The notes: generated by a model not told the origin, from the letters alone. DNA of 64,000 bases from Helianthus annuus (GCF_002127325.2 NC_035436.2:15138066-15202065); one strand, 5' to 3'; shown: positions 53,492-63,792, counted from the stretch's first letter. Translations and numbers: made by a program.

Positions 53492-54339
53492 TCTTTAAAC
53501 GACATGTGCAGGGTGTTCCAGGAGGAACTATTAATAGTCTTTTGATTGTTGATAGTGGAGCATCCAGGCACATGACTGTCGACTTACGGCTTCTATACGA
53601 CGTGAGAAATATTAGAGGAGGCTATGTCGCATTTGCGGGAGACAAAGGCGGATACATCACTAGAGAGGGAAGTATCTCCAATGGTATTGTGTGCTTCGAT
53701 AAGATCAATTATGTTCGTCAAATTGATCATAATCTTCTCAGTGTGTCGCAAATCTGCGATAAAAAGTTCACCGTGCATTTTGATGATGCCGGTTGTTATG
53801 TGCTTAAACCTGGGTTCAAAATTCCACAAGAATGGATTCTCTTATTGGCTCTGATAGTTAATGATCTTTATATTCTCGATATGAGCCAAGCGATTACAAC
53901 ATCTGCACAAGTCACTTGCTTTGTCTCGAAAGCCACAGAAAAGGAGTCTATATCTTGGCACAGAAGAATGGGGCACATTCACTTGAGGAAGATGAACCAT
54001 TTGGTGAAAAACAATCTTGTGAATGGTGTGCATGTGAGAAGTTTTCATTTACAAGATATCTGTGTCTCGTGCCAAAAAGGGAAGCAAACGAAGAAGTCTC
54101 ACCCTTTGAAGAAAATCAACACTGTCAGCATGCCTCTCGAACGTCTTCATATGGACCTTTTTGGACCTATGAAGCACAAGACAACCTTCGGAGATGCTTA
54201 TTGTCTAGTGGTTACCGATGACTATTCTAGATTTTCTTGGGTATCCTTCATGGCACACAAGAGTGAAACTCCTGGCATCCTCAAGGATCTTCTTACTATG
54301 TTGGAGAATCTCTATTCGTTGAAAGTGAAGAGGATCTGA
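53470..54339 (+). pseudogene. Sirevirus protease and integrase N-terminal part
   Basis: The frame overlaps the gag end and is offset from it. It has LLIVDSGASRHMT (protease D-S-G-A), SWHRRMGHIHLRKM and CVSCQKGKQ (HHCC pre-integrase), MDLFGPM and TDDYSRFSW (first catalytic Asp of integrase), and stops at TGA 54337-54339, directly before SDNGTEF. CGA to TGA at an Arg codon explains this stop. Confidence 0.9.
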
Positions 54340-55848
54340 AGCGACAATGGAACCGAATTCAAGAATCAAGTTATGGATGAGTTCTGTACTTCTAAAGGCA
54401 TCCTTCATGAATACAGTTCTCGTTACACTCCACAACAAAATGGTGTCACGGAGTGGAAGAATCGGACGATAATTGAAACTGCAAGAACAATGTTAGTAGA
54501 GTCGGAACTCCCTGTTCAGTTTTGGGGGGAGGCTGTGTCGACTGCATGCTACACTCTAAACCGAGTTCTTACAGTAAAGAGACATGGCAAAACTTGTTTC
54601 GAACTCCTTCAGAAAAGGAAACCGGATCTTTCTTACCTAGAACCTTTTGGTGCTCCATGTACTATGATTGAGCCGGATGGAAAGTTTGGAGCGAAGGCTA
54701 TCGAGGGTTTCTTCCTTGGATATGCTACTCCGAATTTTCGTGTTTGGAATCTGGCTACCAAAAAGATTGAGCTATGGAGTGAAGTCAGAGTTCAAAGGTA
54801 CACGAGTCCTGTTAGGGCTCCGGGTGATCCGTGGATGTTCGATTATGATGGACTGTTTGACTCCTTCAATCTGCCAACCTTTGACGAAGAATCAGCAGCT
54901 GCTAGAATGCTATTTGAAAGTGACAACGCTGCTGACTCGCCATTGGTTAGACCCGTTATTGTTGGCCCACAAGGTTCTTCATCGGTTAACAATACGGTAC
55001 AGAATGAGGTATTTGAAGATGTTGCTGATTACAATGAGTCTTCGGAAGATGATGAATATCATGATGCAGCAGAAGGATCTTCAGCTCCAGTTGCTCCTGT
55101 TCAAGGTGCCTCTGTTGATACACCTCATGTGCAGAATATAGACACTGCTGAAGGGAATGCATCCACTTCTACACACATTCCTGGTGTGGAGTTGGTTGTT
55201 GATCTTAATTTTAACAATTTGGGTATCAATTCACGTGTTTCTGAAAATCCTGAAATGAGGATTCACGATATCCATCCACAGCAGAACATTATAGGAGATG
55301 TCCAACGCGGTGTGCAGACGTGTAATCAGCTGAGAAACAACCAGAATGATGGTTTGTATTCAGCCATTAGAGAATCTGGTCTTCAGAATGATTGGTCCTT
55401 CGCGTGTTACGTGTCACAAGAAGAACCAAAATCGTGGAAAGAAGATTTGAAGGATAATGCTTGGGTTGAAGCCATGCAGGAGGAACTGCAGCAATTTCAA
55501 AAGCTTGGTGTTTGGAAGCTTGTTGAAAGACCAGAAAACTACAAGAAAATTGGCACGCGATGGGTTTTCAAATGCAAGAAGGATGATCTTGGAGTGGTTA
55601 TTCGTAACAAGGCAAGATTGGTCGTTCAGGGCTTTTGTCAGATCGAGGGGATTGACTACAATGAAGTTTATGCACCAGTTGCACGTCTGGAAGCTATTCG
55701 GATCTTTCTTGCTTACGCTTCATTTAAAGGATTCAAAGTCTATCAGATGGATGTCAAAAGTGCTTTTCTTCATGGGATAGTTCAAGAAGAGGTGTATGTC
55801 GAACAGCCTCCAGGTTTCGAAGATCCTGTCCATCCTGATCGGGTTTAG
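54340..55848 (+). pseudogene. Sirevirus integrase C-terminal part and RT N-terminal part
   Basis: SDNGTEFKN and [13 protein letters not shown] hold the second Asp and the Glu of the D-D-E site. [11 protein letters not shown] and [13 protein letters not shown] follow. A variable acidic linker (about 54900-55400) leads to [54 protein letters not shown] at 55846-55848 breaks the frame before LLNKALYGL. Confidence 0.9.
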
Positions 55849-56460
55849 TTGCTCAACAAAGCTCTTTATGGTTTACATCAAGCACCTAGAGCTTGGTACG
55901 CAACCCTATCCAACTATCTTCTGGAGAATGGATTTCGACGAGGTCTTATTGATTGCACCCTCTTTATCAAAGAACAAAATGGAGATCTTCTGCTGGTGCA
56001 GGTATACGTTGATGATATCATATTTGGTTCTACTAACGAATCTTTGTGCAGGCAATTCGAGCGTATTATGCAAGAGAAGTTCGAGATGAGCGCTATGGGG
56101 GAGATGAATTTCTTTTTAGGCCTACAAGTTCAGCAAACCGAGTCTGGGATATTCATCCATCAGACTAAATATGTTGGTGACATCTTGAGCCGGTTCCAGA
56201 TGTCAGATGCAACGCCCATTGGTACCCCACTTCCGCAAAATCACGGGATTACTCCGGATTTGAAGGGTGAAAGCGTCAACTCCTCCTATTATCGTGCCAT
56301 GATCGGATCTCTCATGTATCTTACTGCTTCGAGGCCTGACATCATGTATCCAACGTGCCTGCTCGCAAGATATCAAGCTAATCCGAAGGCCTCCCATTTG
56401 TCAGCTGCAAAAAAGGATTTTTCGCTATTTGAAGGGATGCCCAGACACCGGTCTTTGGTA
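55849..56460 (+). pseudogene. Sirevirus reverse transcriptase, C-terminal part
   Basis: LNKALYGLHQAPRAWY leads on, in the same frame, from the TAG before it. It includes the catalytic YVDDIIFGSTN (about 56005-56037), FFLGLQVQQTESGIFI and YRAMIGSLMYLTASRPDI. A one-base shift near 56415 ends the frame before RNase H. Confidence 0.9.
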
Positions 56461-56953
56461 CCCTAGGGATGATAGCTTTGATTTGACTGCCTACAGTGAT
56501 TCTGATTTCGGCGGTTGCAAAATTGACGGCAAATCAACAACAGCAGGATGTCAGTTCTTAGGAAGTCGCCTGGTTACGTGGCAGTGCAAGAAGCAAACAT
56601 GTGTTGCTACATCAACCTGTGAAGCAGAATACATTGCTGCCTCCAGTTGTTGCTCCCAAGTCTTGTGGATACAACAACAAATGCGTGACTACGGTTTTGA
56701 ATTCCTATCTACTCCTATTTTTGTTGATAATAATGCTGCCTTACAGATCACTAGAAATCCTGTGCAGCATTCCAAGACCAAACACATCGAAATTAAATAT
56801 CACTTCATACGTGATTATTTGGACAAAAGATTAATCGATGTTGTTCATATCCCCACCGATCACCAACGTGCCGACCTGTTTACAAAAGCATTTGATAAAT
56901 CACGGTTTGATTATCTACTTTTGGTCAACGGCATTAAGGTGATACCCGAGTAA
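56429..56953 (+). pseudogene. Sirevirus RNase H
   Basis: LTAYSDSDFGGCKIDGKSTT, QCKKQTCVATSTCEAEYIAA, VDNNAALQITRNPVQHSKTK and IKYHFIRDYLDKRLIDV are complete Copia RNase H blocks. The frame ends GIKVIPE at 56953. The domain is intact but out of frame with RT. Confidence 0.9.
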
Positions 56954-57038
56954 ACCACTTTGGCTAATCGTTTTCGTAAATATTTTCTTTCAAAATTCGA
57001 AAAATACAAAAAGATTTTCGTTTTCGTAATCTTTTAGC

Positions 57039-57056
57039 ATTTTAGGGGGAGAAAAT
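57039..57056 (+). promoter_or_regulatory. Internal purine tract after pol
   Basis: TTTAGGGGGAGAAAATTTC resembles the 3' purine tract (CAAGGGGGAG at 62789-62798). Extra copies of the tract downstream of pol have been described for Sireviruses; this one may prime additional plus-strand synthesis. Confidence 0.5.
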
Positions 57057-58240
57057 TTCAAGAAAATACAAAAACATTAGAAAAACTCAAAAATCCAAAA
57101 AGATGTCTTTATGATTCTGCCTTTTCATTAAAAAAAAAAACCAAAAATGAGTTTCTTGGAAAAAGGAAGGTGATGATATTCACTGGTGTGGTCGGTCAAC
57201 ATGTTTAAAAATCGTTAAACAAATGATAAGTATCTCTTCTAACGATATATTGATAGGCTCACAATGAAACTAAAATGTGCAGGATGATACAAACCTAACA
57301 GACTTCAAGTCAGGTGGGAACCATTCATTGGCATATGGTCTTGGTACCGAAATGATATTCGGTCTTTATGCTGCTAATCATCTGGGTATCATGGTTGTAT
57401 CTTTTACCGAAAAATAACGGGGACGCAAGTATAGATCTTCCATGATACCATACATACGTGTACATATTGCATCCGACCTCAATAAGTGATAAACAATCAC
57501 ATGTCCAAACAAATAAGTGATAAAATATCACATTTATCCGGGAGTCAAGTTCGTCTCTCTGCTGTACGAAAGTACTGACCTGTTCACGGACTTGCTCCTG
57601 TGCCCTCATGCATCGAAAATCAAGTTCCTCATCAATAAGTGATTCTATCACATAGGGCTTGGTTTTCAAATCAAAATAAGTGAGTATCTCACATCTTATA
57701 CGGTCAAACAGATGATAATCGGTATACTCACCGGTAAGATGAATTCTCGTGCATACCTTGATACGGGAATGTGTCGTGAAGTGGATTCACATCGACTTGT
57801 AAGTATAACTCTTACCGTAAAGCGTATCTCCTAAGTGTGATTACGTTTGATAAGCATGAGTTTATGTGGACAACAATATCGATAATCGAGGTAGTATACT
57901 TATCAAGAACTTTAAATAGAAATCAAATCATGTTGACTAAGATTGTAAGCTGGTATGATTCCTTATCCTTGAAACTCGCAAAAGTTGCATCTGTACAGTT
58001 GTTTATCTTGTCAATTTCAATTGCATTTTGTTTAGTTTTCAGCATTTTAAGAATTACTTGTCGTGTAGTGTTTAAGCTTGTTTTTGATTATGCCAAAAAT
58101 GTTGCTTGGTGTTTATGACCGGAAGCCTGAAGCCTACTTCATAAATCATTCTTGTTTTTGAAAACTCAAACTAATGTCAAAATGGTTAATTGCTAAAACC
58201 TGTGTGCAGTATGCAAACTGTTTCATGCCTTGGTGATTTT
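57057..58240 (+). other. Sirevirus spacer between pol and ORF3, first part
   Basis: There is no convincing coding; short frames on both strands have no motifs. It contains the four hairpins at 57481-57694. The block 57100-57180 is A-rich. Confidence 0.5.
57481..57694 (+). repeat. Four AATAAGTGA...TCACAT hairpins
   Basis: They lie at 57481-57502 (GTGATAAACAATCAC core), 57512-57533 (GTGATAAAATATCAC), 57634-57653 (GTGATTCTATCAC) and 57675-57694 (GTGAGTATCTCAC). Each begins AATAA and ends CAT, with 4-5-bp stems and different loops. Preserved stem and flanks with variable loops suggest a repeated structural unit. Confidence 0.8.
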
Positions 58241-58254
58241 GAAAAGGAAGTTGA

Positions 58255-58520
58255 TGAATCAAAATATAGTCGACGAAACAAAGTATTTTTGACGAAACTG
58301 AAACTGGTCAAAGTCTAAATGTGAGACTTGGTCAGTATTTAGTCAACCTGTTTGGTGGTTGACGAAACAGACAATCTTGTCGAGCTGTTGACGAAACAGA
58401 GAGCCCAAAATCTGTTTCGTCATGGGCTAAACATACAAGCCCAAGTCCAGGCCCAAGACTTTGTTTCGTCAAAGCCCATGTTTCTGTTTCGTCAATTTCC
58501 GTTTCGCCAAAAAGGGGAGT
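58255..58520 (+). repeat. GACGAAAC/GTTTCGTC word cluster in the spacer
   Basis: Eight words: GACGAAAC four times, then GTTTCGTCA three times and GTTTCGCCA once, so the orientation flips midway. It is the same word as in the LTR. Confidence 0.75.
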
Positions 58521-59040
58521 CGGTGTATAAAAGTCTTTCATGTCAGTAGAGATGGTTACTTTTTTCAAACCACTCAAGTTCAACTGTTCATCTTCTCTCC
58601 AAACACACAAAACCCATACTTTCGGTTACCCCATTTTTCTCACAAATCATCCGATTTTCATCAGAATCTCACATATTTCAAAGGTGAAAACATGTTTATA
58701 ATTATGATTTTCGTATTGTGCACCATCGGTTTTCACCGGAGACCATCGGAAACCTCTTACAGACCTGTTTTCCTTTGATATTATATGCTTTGATATTAAA
58801 CTTGTTGCGATTTCTTCCTAAAACTGTTAATCTAAGTGCATGTGTGTTTGTTATGCATCTGATTCGGGTTTGGGTTTGTATAGCAAAACAGGGGATTAAG
58901 GTTTGTAGTGGATTTATCATATTGAATGGGTTTTTGACTGAAAATCAAACCCTTATCTGTTTTTGGGCATGATTTGTACTCGGTTTGGGATAAACAGATA
59001 ACACTTAGTAAGTTTTTATGAACTGCACTTCGTTTAAACC

Positions 59041-59400
59041 CCATTCGGCGAAACGCCCAATTTCAAACCCTAACTCCGGCGAATCAGATAGTCGGCGAAT
59101 CAGATGTTTGGGGAAACAGACAGTCGGCGAATCAAATGTTTGACGAATCACAATTGTCAACGAAAAGGAAATGGTCAAACAGTCTTCTGTTTCGTCAAGG
59201 GTTTGTTTGGCGAATCAGAATGGTCAACGAATCAGAACCGGTCAACAACCAAGTTCTGTTTCGTCAAATGCAATTTCTGTTTCGTCAAAGGATCTTTTGA
59301 CGAATCACAGTGGGTCAACAAAACAGATTTGGTCAACAATCAGACTCTGTTTCGTCAAACCATTTTCTGTTTCGTCAATGATTCCTGTTTCGCCGACCAT
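59041..59400 (+). repeat. Dense GTTTCGTCA/GGCGAATC array upstream of ORF3
   Basis: About 16 words in 360 bp: GGCGAATCAGA, GACGAATCACA, AACGAATCAGA and GTTTCGTCAA. It ends about 130-150 nt before the ORF3 start, mirroring the gag-side array (49323-49572). The region 58521-59040 between the two clusters is AT-rich and non-coding. Confidence 0.8.
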
Positions 59401-59548
59401 GCCTTAGAAAATTTCACAGTTTGAAATTGTTCACAGTGGACATGGATTGACAGTCTGTCTGTCAAGTGGATACATGAATTTGTATCCATACATGTCCAAA
59501 TGTATATGTAAGTGAGTGTAGCTTATTGTGGACGTTTTCAAATTGCAG

Positions 59549-62500
59549 ATGGCACCTAAAGAAGGTAAAAGGAAGCCGACGACAAAGAAGGAGAACAAAA
59601 CAGAGGAGGAAATCATGTCTGAAAAACGCCATAACCAGATTGCTTACTTGGATCTGGAGGATAAACTTACTGAATTAAAAGACATTACCAAGTGGATCCG
59701 GGAATCTCGTATCAACTATGCGGTTACGTTCTCAACGCCAGTATACAAGTCTCTCGTCAAGGCATTCTGGGATTCGGCGAATGTTGGTCAGGTTGATGGC
59801 AAAGAAGTCATCAGTGGACGTGTTGAAAATGTGGATGTGATCGTGTCCCCTGATATTCTAAATGAAGTTCTTCAGCTACAAGATATTCTGGACGCTCCAG
59901 TTTCTGTACCGATTATGTGTACGCGAGGGTGTTTATTACGGATGAAATGCACCGGAGATATCTTTAGTATGCAAATTAACAAGGGTGATCTGCCGCTAAG
60001 ATACAAGTTTCTGCTACACGTTCTGATCCAGTGTTTGAGCAACAAACGGGCCGGTTACGACATGGTTAGCAACGAACTCGTGGGTCTCATGGTGGCCTTA
60101 GTGCTAAACAAACCGTTTAGCATCTCAGGGTTCATCTTTGGGAACATGAAGGAGAATCTGACAAGAACTGGAAAGAACAGGACCATTGGAAGCAAGTATT
60201 GGATGTATCCACGTTTTCTGCAGATGATAATGAATGTTCAACATCCAAGTCTTCCAAAAGCAGACAATGATGTGCTGAAGATAGAAGCTATGAACTTCAA
60301 CTCATTACGAATTATCAAGAACTTAGCTCATAAAAGATACAAGGAGAGCGTTCCTCCAAGAAAATTATTTGGTGCTCTTCATAACACAGCGTACGTTGCT
60401 CCTGCAGACAACAAGTGGCGTCATGAGGATAGTCAGTCTGATAATGAAGAGCCTGAGCTAAAAAAGATGATGAGTGAGAAGTTTGGTCCAGAACCGGATG
60501 TGTCTGATGAATCAGAAAGCGACAGTGATGATGAAGGTGGTAATGGTGGTGATGGTGGTGATGCCGGTACTGTTGGTGCATCAAGCGTAGGAACTACTGG
60601 TGGTACTTCAGCTGGTGGTACCTCAGCAGGGGGAGTGTCAGCTGGTGACACATCAGCCGGTGGTGATGATGAGGCTGATTCAGACTATGATGATGATCTC
60701 TTACTTGAACCTGGATACAAGATGTATCTGGATGAACGTGGGGTAAGAAGATACAGGAAGATCAGGCAGGAAGATGATCCGGAATATGTTCCTTCTGATC
60801 TTGAAACAGAACGTGCAAGAAAAGGAAAAGCCGAAAAATCAGCAGAGCGTCAGAAGAAAAAGAAAGCTCGGAGATACTTGAGTACCTCCTCCCGAGGTTC
60901 TGTGCCACAAGCTCCTATTCCAGAACCACCTGTAGTATCTTCTCCTCCTGCAGCTCAAACCGTATCTCCGCAGATTATTCCACAACGATCCATGGCTGCT
61001 GTAATCAGAGCAACCACTTCTCAACAACCGAGTAGTGAACGTCAAAGGATCTACTCGGAGATGACTCAAGAAGAAAAGAATGATTTTCTGTTCCGTCAAT
61101 ATGAGGCTGCAGCAGACCGCATTCAAAGACAGACTGATTTTATTCGTATCACGAAGAATGATCAAATCCATCATCAGGTAGAGATTGATAGGCTGAAAGC
61201 TACTGTTGGTGAACAGGAAGCTACTATCCAACGCCAACAAGCAGAGATCGATCGTCTTAAAGCTGAAAATGAAAGGATGAAAGCTTCCGAAGCTGAAAGG
61301 GATAGAAGGAGTTCGGTTCTCCAAAAATTGGCTGAAGACCTGAGAAATAGATGTGATGTGATGAAAGAGTGGTATGACTCGCGAAATACCACAATACTTG
61401 AAGGGGCCAGGAAGATGAGTGCTAACTTCGATTTTCTCCGTAAAAGAGTTGCTACCTTGTGGGAGGACAGGTGTAAGCAGCAAGAAATTCTGCAGAAAAG
61501 GGATGAAGATCCTGAGGATCAAGGGAATCCTGATTCAGCTGCTACACCACAGCAACCCCCAGTCGGTACTTCATCTGCTGTAATCGTCTATCAGCCATCA
61601 GCACTAGGGTCATCTCAAGGAACATCCAGCGGAACTGTTGGTGAAGAACAACTACTTGAAGCTTTAGCTGGTACACCCTCTGTCCCTAGTTCAGCTGATT
61701 TAGCATTGCAGGCTGTGCATCCGGTTATCGGAGAATCTCTTGAAGAGGGTGAGATTGTTGATGATCTCACGCCTCAACAATTGATCACCTTGAAAGCAAT
61801 GCGAGACGTTGATGATGAAGAAATTGAAAAGATGCCGAGTGAGCCAGAGTCTGCAAATGTGGAGAACGTTGATGAGATTGTCTTCGAGGGTGATGTGAAG
61901 AAATCATCGTATGTTAGACAGGATGGTACCGAATTTGCTCCGTTTGATGAAGACTGGTTGAAAGACAACGTTGAAGATATTGATGAACATCTGAAGAACC
62001 GTGATACTTCAGAGAATGCCACGGATGCGTTCACTGCGTGGCGTCAACGGTTTCTGTCTAAGGTCTCAAAGCCTGTTCCAGAGGCTACACAAGTTGACTT
62101 CTTACAGCTGGAAAAGGCTAAGCCTAGTGGGCGGATTCTATGTTGGATGTTTGTTCAAGAAATCCATTGTGTTGCAATCAAGCGGGAGTTCGGGATGCAG
62201 TATTTTAGGTCGCTGCTGAGCATCTTATCTTTGCCATTTTATGATGTGGCTGCCTTGACAAAGATAGATCTCATTAATCGCTCAAAATTTGATGGCGCGA
62301 CGCTATTTGAACGATTGATTCGAATGAACAAGAAATCGGGGTGGAAAGACAAGTCTTACAAGCCTCAGTTCCCCAGACATCAACAGATAAAGTTCACGCT
62401 TGATCCGGAAACCAACACCGGGAGATACAGGCTTGTGTACGAGCCGGTGAGAGTGGTTGAAAAGATTCCGTTAATGCCGATGCAGCAGGATTTTCTTGGT

Positions 62501-62752
62501 GATATGCGCTTATGGTGCTATGATTCAGACACGCATGAGGCAGTTATTGTTTTCAATGATGATAAGAACTTCAGGATATTGGATCCAATGTGGCTGGTGA
62601 ATATGTCTGCATCCGACATCGCCAAGTTGTACCGGCACGACATCTTTTATGAGGACAAGGACGCACACCAGGCACTGAAGTTTCAGCGCGTTGCTTGCTA
62701 TTGCTATTACAGGGGAATCCATTCGGGCAGTTCCTGGTCCGAACGTCACTGA
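59549..62752 (+). CDS. Sirevirus third ORF, large intact protein of unknown function
   Basis: The open frame begins at ATG 59528; the likelier start is MAPKEGKRKP at 59549. Numbered from 59528, it has a basic N-terminus, then a folded domain (about 45-300) with YAVTFSTPVYKSLVKAFWDS, VIVSPDILNEVLQL and a LLHVLIQCLSNKRAGYDMV segment, faintly like plant transposon-associated domains. An acidic stretch (315-335) and Gly/Ser/Thr repeats (336-380) follow, then a Lys/Arg-rich nuclear-signal-like patch (428-450), a coiled coil (520-610), an acidic region, and a C-terminal domain (835-1074). It sits where Sireviruses carry an envelope-like ORF, but no signal peptide or membrane segment is visible. It is intact although gag-pol is broken. 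Confidence 0.75.
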   Translation: MAPKEGKRKPTTKKENKTEEEIMSEKRHNQIAYLDLEDKLTELKDITKWIRESRINYAVTFSTPVYKSLVKAFWDSANVGQVDGKEVISGRVENVDVIVSPDILNEVLQLQDILDAPVSVPIMCTRGCLLRMKCTGDIFSMQINKGDLPLRYKFLLHVLIQCLSNKRAGYDMVSNELVGLMVALVLNKPFSISGFIFGNMKENLTRTGKNRTIGSKYWMYPRFLQMIMNVQHPSLPKADNDVLKIEAMNFNSLRIIKNLAHKRYKESVPPRKLFGALHNTAYVAPADNKWRHEDSQSDNEEPELKKMMSEKFGPEPDVSDESESDSDDEGGNGGDGGDAGTVGASSVGTTGGTSAGGTSAGGVSAGDTSAGGDDEADSDYDDDLLLEPGYKMYLDERGVRRYRKIRQEDDPEYVPSDLETERARKGKAEKSAERQKKKKARRYLSTSSRGSVPQAPIPEPPVVSSPPAAQTVSPQIIPQRSMAAVIRATTSQQPSSERQRIYSEMTQEEKNDFLFRQYEAAADRIQRQTDFIRITKNDQIHHQVEIDRLKATVGEQEATIQRQQAEIDRLKAENERMKASEAERDRRSSVLQKLAEDLRNRCDVMKEWYDSRNTTILEGARKMSANFDFLRKRVATLWEDRCKQQEILQKRDEDPEDQGNPDSAATPQQPPVGTSSAVIVYQPSALGSSQGTSSGTVGEEQLLEALAGTPSVPSSADLALQAVHPVIGESLEEGEIVDDLTPQQLITLKAMRDVDDEEIEKMPSEPESANVENVDEIVFEGDVKKSSYVRQDGTEFAPFDEDWLKDNVEDIDEHLKNRDTSENATDAFTAWRQRFLSKVSKPVPEATQVDFLQLEKAKPSGRILCWMFVQEIHCVAIKREFGMQYFRSLLSILSLPFYDVAALTKIDLINRSKFDGATLFERLIRMNKKSGWKDKSYKPQFPRHQQIKFTLDPETNTGRYRLVYEPVRVVEKIPLMPMQQDFLGDMRLWCYDSDTHEAVIVFNDDKNFRILDPMWLVNMSASDIAKLYRHDIFYEDKDAHQALKFQRVACYCYYRGIHSGSSWSERH

Positions 62753-62784
62753 AGAAGAAAGATATGAAGACCGAAGACAAGCAA

Positions 62785-62800
62785 CAGACAAGGGGGAGTT
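62785..62800 (+). promoter_or_regulatory. 3' polypurine tract of the Sirevirus
   Basis: CAGACAAGGGGGAG followed by TT precedes the 3' LTR at 62801. Confidence 0.85.
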
Positions 62801-63512
62801 TGTTGATGCATTTTTTTGTGTGTCTGTTACTAGTCTTGTAATTATGTGTATTTTGTACGGTCTTTATCAGTTATCGAGTCTGTATTCGCAGTCGACCAAG
62901 TCGGATATCCTCCTATCCGCTTGTGTCTGACGTGTTTGTCTCTTTGTTATGTATTTGGTAGTAAAACTATGCATGTTGCATATTGAGGGTATATCTGTCA
63001 TTTGTATGAGTATTTGTGCCTTCTGTTTCTGCTGCATGTGGTTTGCAGAAACAGTTAACTATTTGCAGGCCTTGGCGAAACACTCTGTTTCGTCAAGTAC
63101 ATGTCGACGAAACAGAGATGGTGACATTTGGTTCTGTTTCGTCAAGGTGGTCAACGAATCAAATGTGATTCGTTGACTATTGGGCTTATTATTGGGCTTA
63201 CTTCTGTTTCGTTAGCCCACTTTCAGTTTCGTCAAGTTATTCAGCCCATCTGCTATATAAGGCACAGGTATGTCACAGTTTAGTCTTAGAGATGAGAGAA
63301 TACCCCGAAGGTCACTTTGTGTAAACTATGTTTGTATCAGTTGTGAATTCTCATCCAGTTAATCAAACGATTGTGTTTCTTTGGTTAACCACTGTCTTCT
63401 CTTTGTTCTATGTTTGATTTGGCTTAGTTAAGTGGATTCCGCACACTTAACTTTGTTTGTTATAAACAAGGATTTTGTGGTGAAAATCGATCCTCCGATT
63501 TAGGGACCTACA
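62801..63512 (+). repeat. 3' LTR of the Sirevirus (712 bp)
   Basis: It matches 48124-48836 with about eight substitutions and one T fewer in the first T run. It has the same TATA box (about 63253-63262) and word cluster. It is followed by TSD ATGAT. Confidence 0.95.
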
Positions 63513-63517
63513 ATGAT

Positions 63518-63744
63518 TCTTCATGCTTGATTACTTAGGCTACATGTTGAGGACCGAGATATTGGTTTGTGAATTTAGGGCTTTTGGCTTGCTTTTATGA
63601 ATGCTATAGACAGCGATACATTGGTTGGGAAAAAATAAATTTTATTTAAATCTGTAATGTACTAAAGTTGGATATATATTAACGGTATGTTCTATTTAGG
63701 AAGTACACCTCGATGCTTGAATTTTGAGATAAAGATAAACAAAT
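63518..63744. other. Intron-like DNA continuing from 48123
   Basis: It is contiguous with 47803-48123 before the Sirevirus insertion, as the shared TSD shows. It is AT-rich with no coding. Confidence 0.45.
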
Positions 63745-63792
63745 AACCATGGTGCAACTGGATGGTTTGTTAACACTGGCTGGTCAGGTGGA
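63745..63792 (+). pseudogene. Short exon resembling ATP-type PEP carboxykinase
   Basis: A 16-codon stretch reads HGATGWFVNTGWSGG and ends at a perfect donor (AAG|GTAAGTA), splitting a codon after AG. Plant PEP carboxykinase has HGATGWLVNTGWSGGS in its C-terminal half, where the Ser codon would be AG|C or AG|T. There is an in-frame stop just upstream and no further exon before the window end. The real enzyme is about 650 residues. The match is short, so this is suggestive rather than proven. Confidence 0.5.

Larger units (their letters stand above)
48119..63517 (+). mobile_element. Sirevirus-like Copia retrotransposon, 15.4 kb, TSD ATGAT
   Basis: The element spans 48124-63512, flanked by ATGAT on both sides (48119-48123 and 63513-63517). 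It has about 712-bp LTRs, a tRNA-Met primer site, gag with zinc knuckle, pol in protease-integrase-RT-RNase H order, a 2.6-kb spacer, and a third ORF of 1074 codons before the 3' LTR. A long gag and an extra ORF after pol mark the Sirevirus (SIRE/Maximus) lineage. The LTRs differ by about eight substitutions and one T-run indel (about 1%). Gag-pol has several lesions, but ORF3 is open throughout. Confidence 0.92.

Noticed and set aside
60839..61522. Antisense open frame opposite Sirevirus ORF3
   Set aside because: It lies wholly inside the 1074-codon frame and reflects codon bias of the sense gene.
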